NCBI GenBank assembly: GCA_034509735.1
Contig: JACGWO010000006.1
Location: 34,217,141-34,281,140, forward strand
Reading direction: 5' to 3'
Source of the DNA: Sesamum alatum
Lineage: Eukaryota; Streptophyta; Magnoliopsida; Lamiales; Pedaliaceae
Length of the DNA stretch: 64,000 nt
Notes under the pieces: model-generated
What the model saw: only the letters and a program-made list of their open reading frames with translations
Databases searched by the model: none
What the model was told of the DNA's origin: nothing
Part shown: piece by piece, positions 57,525-64,000 of the stretch
Layout of the letters: every line of letters begins with the position of its first letter
Position numbering within the stretch: position 1 is the stretch's first letter
Program-made: the position numbers and the translations under genes

Positions 57525-58277
57525 GAAGAATTTTTATAAAAAATTCTAAGATCGCCTTAGGACTAACCTGCAAAATAAAGATTAGCATTCCGATGCTTAA
57601 GTCAGTAACTGAATTACTGAAAGAGAATTGAGAGATGCTTGAAATAGCGTAAGATAATGCTAAGATAAGTGATATGTTGTAAGTGAATAAAAAAAGAAAA
57701 GTTACGATAAGCTTGTGGAGTACAAAAAATGAGCAAGGAATGTGAGTCTGTGTTGTTTGCCGAAAGAAAAAAAAGTGTATAGTGTAGATAGCTTGTGTTA
57801 CCATTTGGACTGCACTATGATCTCTATTTATAGGAGGATTTAGAGTAGAATCATGAGTTGGTTATTGGAATTTGCATGTTGTTGGAAAGTACTAACAAAA
57901 GAATCAGAACACGATTCGGACTTATTTGGACGAAGATATCACTATTTGAGTGTGTCTTGCCCGATCAACTCGAACATCTAGGAGTTTGTTACTTGTTGCT
58001 GGATAGAGCTGGGATATAGGGGAGTTAACTGGAGACCTTTTAGTATGACTTAGCCAGAGATGTGGGGAGTTTGTCTAACGTGGCATCTCTGTTGTCTGTT
58101 GAGTCATCTTATTGAATCAAACTTATTTTTGGGCCCTGTCATGTCAGTTTGGCAATATGGAAATATGGGTTTGATATCTTTGTTATGGGCCAGCAGAGCT
58201 GGGCATGTTGGACTGGCGGTGGTGGCCTACTCCTTGTCTTTCGGCTTTTAGAAATATACCTGAGGGAGGTATCATCA
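57525..58277 (-). repeat. Probable LTR of the gypsy remnant
   Basis: On the minus strand it starts TGATGATACCTCCCTCAGG and contains TATAAATA (57825-57832 as TATTTATA on plus). It ends near the GACCCTTTTGGTGC string, where a TGGTGC-type primer-binding site may begin. Boundaries are approximate and no partner LTR was found. Confidence 0.5.
57825..57832 (-). promoter_or_regulatory. TATA box of the gypsy LTR
   Basis: TATAAATA on the minus strand, about 300 bases before the LTR end, in the correct orientation for the Gag remnant. Confidence 0.45.
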
Positions 58278-58910
58278 ATTACCATTGTTTTTCAATATAT
58301 AAAATGTTTAGTATATTACATTTACCTCATATATTGATTAAAAACAATTTTAGAAAATATATTATTTAAAGTAAGACGGTATTACATTGAGGCATTCTTT
58401 TATTTTATTAGTTATTGAATTTATATAATTTATAAATTGATATGACGTGATGTAAAAATACTAAAATATAAATTTCTACATCTATAAAATACTTGGTGAC
58501 CTTCAGAATAATAACCAACATCTTAAGTCCTCAACATATTTGATGTGTTTTGCTTAAAATTTTAAAATATAAAATTAAGTATTTTAATATTTATGATGGA
58601 AGTTAAAAACAGATTACATCATATTATCACTAATATGATACAGGATGTCTAAGATCAAATCATTAATCGTTTCCCCTGTTAAAATGCTCTGAACGAGTCT
58701 GAATCCTCTTAATGAATGAAGGAAATTTGAATATACAATCCAAATGCTTTTGATCTGGAGGTTCGTGCACTTCAATGATCACATATTTGTTGTCAACTTG
58801 GCTTCAATACTTTTTCACAATGTACTCTTTCTCACACTATGCACACAAGGTTTTGCATGTAGTTTTCTCACAATTTATTTGTTGAAATATGGGTGCGCTT
58901 GAGTAGTAGT

Positions 58911-60924
58911 TGTAAGGAAACGTGGATCAGCTCGGAGAAAACACGAGTGTGGAAGCGCTAAAGTGCGTAATATAAAACGTAAAGCCCAAATGAATGGAAT
59001 TAAAGCATATATCAAACATGCATAACGGATCAAGGGGTGTGCCCTTGATTCTCTCGGGTGTTTGGTGTATCTCATGTTCAAGAAAATACGCAACATGGAG
59101 GCATAGAATTTGGAGCACAAGAAATGTAAAGAGGAAACGTTACCCTCGTAGTCTCTTCGTTTGGCTACACGCATTGTTCCCTGTTTTGCCACCAAGATCT
59201 CAATGTAGAGACCTTCTAAATCTTCCACACGCTTCACCGGATAGTAACGAGCTCTCATGCTAGCAAGAAGTTGTTTAGAGGAGAAGAGACACCGATACAA
59301 CGCTATTGATTAATCCTATCAACGTCTCCAATGTTCTACCTTGAATAAATCAAGAAGAACAAAGGAAAATCTTGGAGAGGGTAAAGAAGGTGGCAAAGTG
59401 TAGAGATTAGTGTGTGAAGTGTGTGTGTGTGTTTGAGTATTTATAAGGAATGGTTATTCCTAATCCTACTTAGCCTCTTCCAAAGAGACACATCCTAATC
59501 AACTAGGAATTTGACCTAGTCAAATCTCAACCTAGGATGAATCCTAGCCCTTCATCTCAAAACTCTAGATCAAATCTCGTCCATCCAACCTTGATGGGCT
59601 ATATGGAATGGGCCTATATAAATCTAATTCAAATAGTCCAAAGGTCCAAAGGACTCTATATTAAATCCTATTTAATATTCCAAGCCCACTAATTAATTCA
59701 CCCTTTTAATCTAATTAAAAGGGAAGCCCATGCTTATTAAATCCATAAATTCAATTTATGAACTCAAGCCCGATTAATCCAATTAATTCATGAAGGCTTA
59801 AATCTCCAAGAAATATAATTTAATCCTATTACATTAAACCTTCTCCCGGAATTAATTTCAAATTAATTCCTTTCACATTCGGTGAAGCGGGTGTAACTCT
59901 TTAGGTTCACCCTCAGCTAGACTTAGACCTACCAAATAAGTCTGTCACCATGGGTGGCCATCTAGCAATGGCCCATGGCACTAGGGACTAGGTGAATATG
60001 TGGCGTGAACATTTAGGCTCCGAGTTACATACAAGTACGGTCCTACTATCGCCTATCTCCCGGCCTTAGTCTAGGGCATGAAATAGGATGTCGGTTCCCA
60101 TCCAACACTTAGGGATCTATGCTTCAAAGTTGAGATAGGTTTAACTCTATGATTGACATAGGAAATCCTTTCCCACTCAATCCAGTGCTATGGCCATAGA
60201 CTTTGAGAGTTTAAACCATCTCAGAGCGCATAGGAGATCTCGTTGTCATAATCTTTGACAGGGGATAGATCCTATCTTGGAATCTACTATCCTCTCTACG
60301 TACTCCGACTGTATAGAACAAGGCTTATAATGACCATGTGTTACAACACAATCACCTCTCGCCAGATCCAAGATACAGCCTTCGTATGTGAGCGATGTCG
60401 TGATTCCTCAAGTCCGAGGACTAATCCGGTACTATCGGAACCGGGAATACAAGTCATATCGACCAGGCCTGAGTGGCTTTCATATGACAATTCCCACGAG
60501 TCACCTCAGTCAGTCGACACCCTTGTCAACTAACCTACTAATATTGCATAGATGTTCAACGTCTGTCATCAATGAAACACGGTACTCATCTAATGAATGC
60601 AATCCTTAGTGCAAGTCTCTATGGGACCCTTGATACCCAATCTAGATGTACTCAACTTGGAGTGTTTCATACCTATCTATAGAAGGTGGTTCCATGACCA
60701 CAAACCTATGCGCATTCCAACTTCTTGGAGTCATATGTCCGGTTTGTGGGCGTTTGTTGTGACATCGAAACGATGTTCAGTGCTAGTAGTAAGCACAACA
60801 AACTCATCTTTGCCAATGATGATCCTTACTACATTCGTCAATATAATATTAATTTCGTTAAAAGATTGACGAATGGTTCTCAGAACAACCAACCACATTG
60901 ACTTTCTGGTCACATATTCTAACA
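58911..60924 (-). mobile_element. Solo LTR (family of 13043-20947) nested in another LTR
   Basis: The minus strand begins TGTTAGAATATGTGACCAGA and ends GATCCACGTTTCCTTACA, 2014 bp. Flanks are GTAGT (58906-58910) and ATAGT (60925-60929), a 4/5 target duplication. The sequences either side line up with one uninterrupted LTR at 62483-62909, proving the insertion point. The frames at 58875-59300 and 60255-60609 are LTR noise. Confidence 0.88.
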
Positions 60925-61037
60925 ATAGTAGGGGGAGGGAGTTGGAGATGGTTCTCCACAATTAATCCCTCCACTCCTTTTCAAATTATTGGGTCAAGTC
61001 GGCCCTCTTGGGCGACCCATCAACCTATTTTCTAACA

Positions 61038-61052
61038 TCTCCCACTCACACA
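61038..61052 (-). other. Polypurine tract of the short copia-like element
   Basis: Minus strand TGTGAGTGGGAGA immediately before TGTTAG of the 3' LTR. Confidence 0.65.
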
Positions 61053-62470
61053 TGAGGGTTGCGTATTTTTTAGTTTGACGAGATCATTACATACCACTAG
61101 TTTCATACAAGCAAATAGATCGTGTGACCAGCGAGTATATGATGAGAGCTTAAGGATATACAGCAACTCTATTCTAAACATGGAATTGAGAGACTATTTA
61201 TCTTGCTATAACCAGGCTACTTTTACTACATCAATCAATGTATCTCTTATCCTCTGATGGCATACCTGATTTTCACTAGTGTCATGTATTCACAATTATG
61301 TCATAACAACTAGGTCAAACATAATTAGGCAGCTAGCAAAGCATAATCAGTGCCAGTATAAGATAGTCTTCCTTTTTAACTCAAATCTCTTAACTTCATT
61401 GTAGTTGTTTTCTCATCTTGAGTTCCATCTCTTTTGCTCTCCGCATCTTAATAATTCTTAACCTTAAACATTCAAGTGTATCTTTGTGCCTGTTGAGTAG
61501 CCTAATTCCTCAAACTTATTACCCCACTACTCAGGAAGAGAATCTTTCAGTATACTTAGCGCCACAAACTGTCAAAGTAATAATTTCAAATCTTTATTCT
61601 CCATTATCCTAAAGTGTTGTGGCAAAGTGTGTGTTGATCCATTTTACAATTCTTCATACTCTCGGACTTTGAAAGAATTCATGAAAAATATTTTCTATTA
61701 CAAAAAATAAATTTTAGATTACAGTAAATAGGAAATAAAAATTTGAGTCTTTTAAAAAAAAAACAGCGACTAGAACAGCCACCAGAAGCAACCGCACACG
61801 GCGGTGAGTTTCAGACCCAGCAAGTTGTTGCTAGAGCCACCCACTCGCCTGAAGTGGTGTGTGAGCGCCACACGCCACATTCCCGAAGGTTTTCGGTGAT
61901 TTTATTCTGGCATCCCAACGTTTTTTGGACCTTCAACTCAATGGTGCTTTAAGATTTGCGAGTAGACACCTCGAACTATGTGTTTGGCACACCAACATAC
62001 ACAACCAAGAGTGGGATAGACATATCACTATTCATCTTCTTCATCAAGAACCCTAGACCCGATCAGAAGTTTGGAAGCCTATATTTCTCTCATTTCTAAT
62101 CCAATTCATGCATGCTATATATGGTTGGAACGGAATTTTCGAAATTTTCGGAAGGAATCTAACAATATAAGTTTTGTTGCATAATAAACATGTAATGATT
62201 CTAAAAAATGTGATAAAAGTTACAACAATATAGACAAAAATCACACGATTTCTCTTGAAATACATATACAAAGTCATGAAATTTTCCAATATGTCTATGC
62301 ACTAAAAAGTATGCTATGATTCGAAAATAGAAGCAAGAAACAAAAGTTTTAAAATTTCACCATTAAAGACCAGTCTCAAGCTTTGAAAATGGAATCAAGT
62401 TTATAAGCAACAAAAACCTCCTTGTAATTGCATATAAGTACTTAGAAACACATAGGAATCAACCATCATG
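61053..62470 (-). other. Interior of the short copia-like element
   Basis: No retroviral domain found. The longest minus-strand frame (62053-62289, 78 codons) is hydrophobic and AT-driven with no family match. A GC-richer patch at 61760-61930 is present. Interpreted as leader or filler of a non-autonomous element. Confidence 0.45.
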
Positions 62471-62482
62471 CTCTGATACCAA
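62471..62482 (-). other. Primer-binding site (initiator Met-tRNA type)
   Basis: GCTCTGATACCA on plus is TGGTATCAGAGC on minus, the exact copia primer-binding site, directly beside the LTR. Confidence 0.9.
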
Positions 62483-62909
62483 TGACAAAAATTAAAAACG
62501 GAATACGTCATATCTATAATATGATACAGGATCTCTAAGGTTGAAAAACAAATCATTGCTCCCCTTAAAATGCTCTAAACGAGTCTGGATCCTCTTCCAA
62601 ATGAAGGAAATTCGAATTCACAATCCAAATCTTTTGACCCGATGGTTCTTGCACTTCAATGATCACGCCTTTGCTCCCAACTTGCTTCAATGCTTTTTCA
62701 CAATGCACTCTTTCTCACACAATGCACACACGGTTCTCCATGCAGCTTTCTCATATTTTATTTGCCAAAATATTTGTGTGCTTGTGTGTGTGTGTGTGTG
62801 GGGGGGGGGGGTTGGAGGGGGTTTTCCACAACCACTCCCTCCATTTATTTTTTCAAATTAGTGGGTCAGGTCAACCCTCTTTGGCAACACGTCAACCCAT
62901 TTTTTAACA
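62483..62909 (-). repeat. 5' LTR of the short copia-like element
   Basis: Element strand runs TGTTAAAAAATGGGTTGACG to TTTTTGTCA. It contains a (GT)n-(G)12 tract at about 62782-62811 that is weak in the split sister LTR. Small overlapping plus-strand frames here are artefacts of the repeat. Confidence 0.85.
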
Positions 62910-62914
62910 GTTTA

Positions 62915-64000
62915 TATGATTATGTTTATTTTTAACTATTCACCGTATTTGTTTAGTTTATAATAAGGGAAAAATATATCAAAAATTAAATAAGATAATA
63001 AAAAATAAAAATAGAGATAAAACCATAGAGACCAAATCAAATATGTTAGAATTTATGTATATCATGGATTAGGCAACCACATGATGCAAATTTTCAAATT
63101 CATGAGACTCTGATCAGAACAACCAATACGCGTGCAACAGTGATCAATCGTATTACACGCCGCATCATTTATCGCTAATTGGCATGCGGGCCGCATCAAT
63201 TGTAGACAAAAAGTTTGAGTGGCTTATAAGTTCCAAAACCTACTTTTTCTAGTTCCTCGCCTTTTCAAGGACAAATCCGTGAAGCTTCATCCGATGCGTA
63301 GGATACCTCGCATAACAAAGCACCTATCTCATTGCCCGCTCTATCAAAATCATATTTAATTTGGCAAAACTTAAGTAGAGTACATAATTTAATTAGGGTT
63401 AATACACTTTGCCCCTTTCAACTTTATTGAGCTAGCATTTACCCCCATAAACTAACAAAAATAACACTTATCTTCTTAAATTGGTTAGTTGAACAAAATT
63501 ACCCCTCATGCCTTCAAAATTATATTATTCTTAATGTATTTAGTATTTTGCACATTAAAAAACCACCAAATTATTTTCTAACTAAAAGAATTTTAAAGAA
63601 AAAAAGAATTTATACTTAAAGTAAAGTAATAAGTTAATATATATATATATATAATAGATACGGAACAAATATATCCCAACAACTCCTATATACGTTTGAA
63701 AAAAAATGACAATATATATGTTTAATCAAAAGTTAAACACTTTTAAACATATAATAAATAAGTATGTTTTGTCATATTTTGAAAGAGAATATATTTGAAA
63801 AACGGATATGTAATTACTCTTTTATCTCTAGAAACCTAAATAATTAACAACTTAATTTTATGATCAAATTAATAAAAAAATTACATAAATTTTTGGTTAA
63901 ATTATTTTAAAAATGTAAAAAAAAAATCAAATTGGTGTCTTTTGACACTAATTTGAAATATAGGCAAAAAGGGTTTCAAACCCCGTGTTTTGGCTGGGTG
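62915..64000. other. AT-rich non-coding end of window
   Basis: 63165-63400 is the dispersed repeat shared with 37222-37545. 63400-63500 has repeat-arm phrases (TTGCCCCTTTCAACTTTATT). The remainder is nearly pure A/T, with an (AT)n run near 63638. No gene. Confidence 0.5.
63165..63400. repeat. Dispersed repeat, related to 37222-37545
   Basis: Shares TTTTCAAGGACAAATCCGTG, CAAAATCATATTTAATTTGG and CATAATTTAATTA phrases with the earlier copy, in the same orientation. Diverged by many substitutions. Confidence 0.7.

Larger units (their letters stand above)
58594..62909 (-). mobile_element. Short copia-like element with a split 3' LTR
   Basis: A 427-bp LTR (62483-62909) and a matching 430-bp LTR (58594-58910 plus 60925-61037) bound a 1.4-kb interior. 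Next to the first is a TGGTATCAGAGC primer-binding site; next to the second is a purine-rich tract (GAGTGGGAGA on the minus strand). Flanks read ATTTA (58589-58593) and GTTTA (62910-62914), a 4/5 match to a target duplication. The interior has no Gag or Pol, so this is a non-autonomous or deleted element. The second LTR is split by a 2-kb solo LTR. Confidence 0.82.

Noticed and set aside
58875..59300. 141-codon minus-strand ORF
   Set aside because: Spans the end of a solo LTR and its flank; the equivalent frame is not conserved in sister LTRs.

Overview
This window looks like nuclear DNA from a flowering plant, most likely a eudicot. It is AT-rich, dominated by plant-type transposable elements, and carries one convincing intact protein-coding gene with spliceosomal introns. 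I could not fix the species.

The gene is a vacuolar-type acid invertase (GH32 beta-fructofuranosidase) on the + strand, 29554-35675. It has seven coding exons, including the 9-nt mini-exon typical of plant invertases, and encodes about 653 residues. It has a TATA box, a G-box, a short upstream ORF and a 3' UTR. Introns 2, 3 and 6 are swollen by inverted-repeat (foldback) elements, and related foldbacks sit just upstream of the promoter.

Layout: 1-3501 is the 3' part of a Helitron carrying a broken replication protein A-like gene. 3520-5990 is AT-rich with foldback repeats. 6310-8609 is a truncated Athila-like Ty3/gypsy remnant (minus) with its LTR. 8640-10090 holds foldback arms, a GRF zinc-finger fragment and a likely MULE transposase remnant. 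10819-12976 is a solo LTR. 13043-20947 is a decayed Ty1/copia element of the same LTR family, with both LTRs, primer-binding site, gag and a 5-bp target duplication. 20953-24699 holds a gag-like remnant with a (CT)n tract. 24700-26678 is a second solo LTR. 27165-28888 has three foldbacks, then the invertase. 35700-39850 is intergenic. 39850-42425 (+) and 42430-46634 (minus) are two abutting gypsy remnants, the first broken by a hAT-like MITE. 46887-48919 is a third solo LTR. 51050-56366 is a LINE ending in poly(A), split by a 1.1-kb hAT-like element and a pogo/Tigger-like transposase gene. 56750-58277 is another gypsy gag plus LTR (minus). 58594-62909 is a short copia-like element (minus) whose 3' LTR is split by a fourth solo LTR. 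62910-64000 has no gene I can support.

The strongest result outside the gene is the nested-insertion record. Target-site duplications can be read directly for one complete copia element, three solo LTRs (a fourth with one mismatch) and two hAT-like elements. In two cases removing the insert rejoins the host element at the exact base. I found no CRISPR array, rRNA or tRNA gene and no evidence for a new enzyme system; the novelty lies in element structure and nesting.
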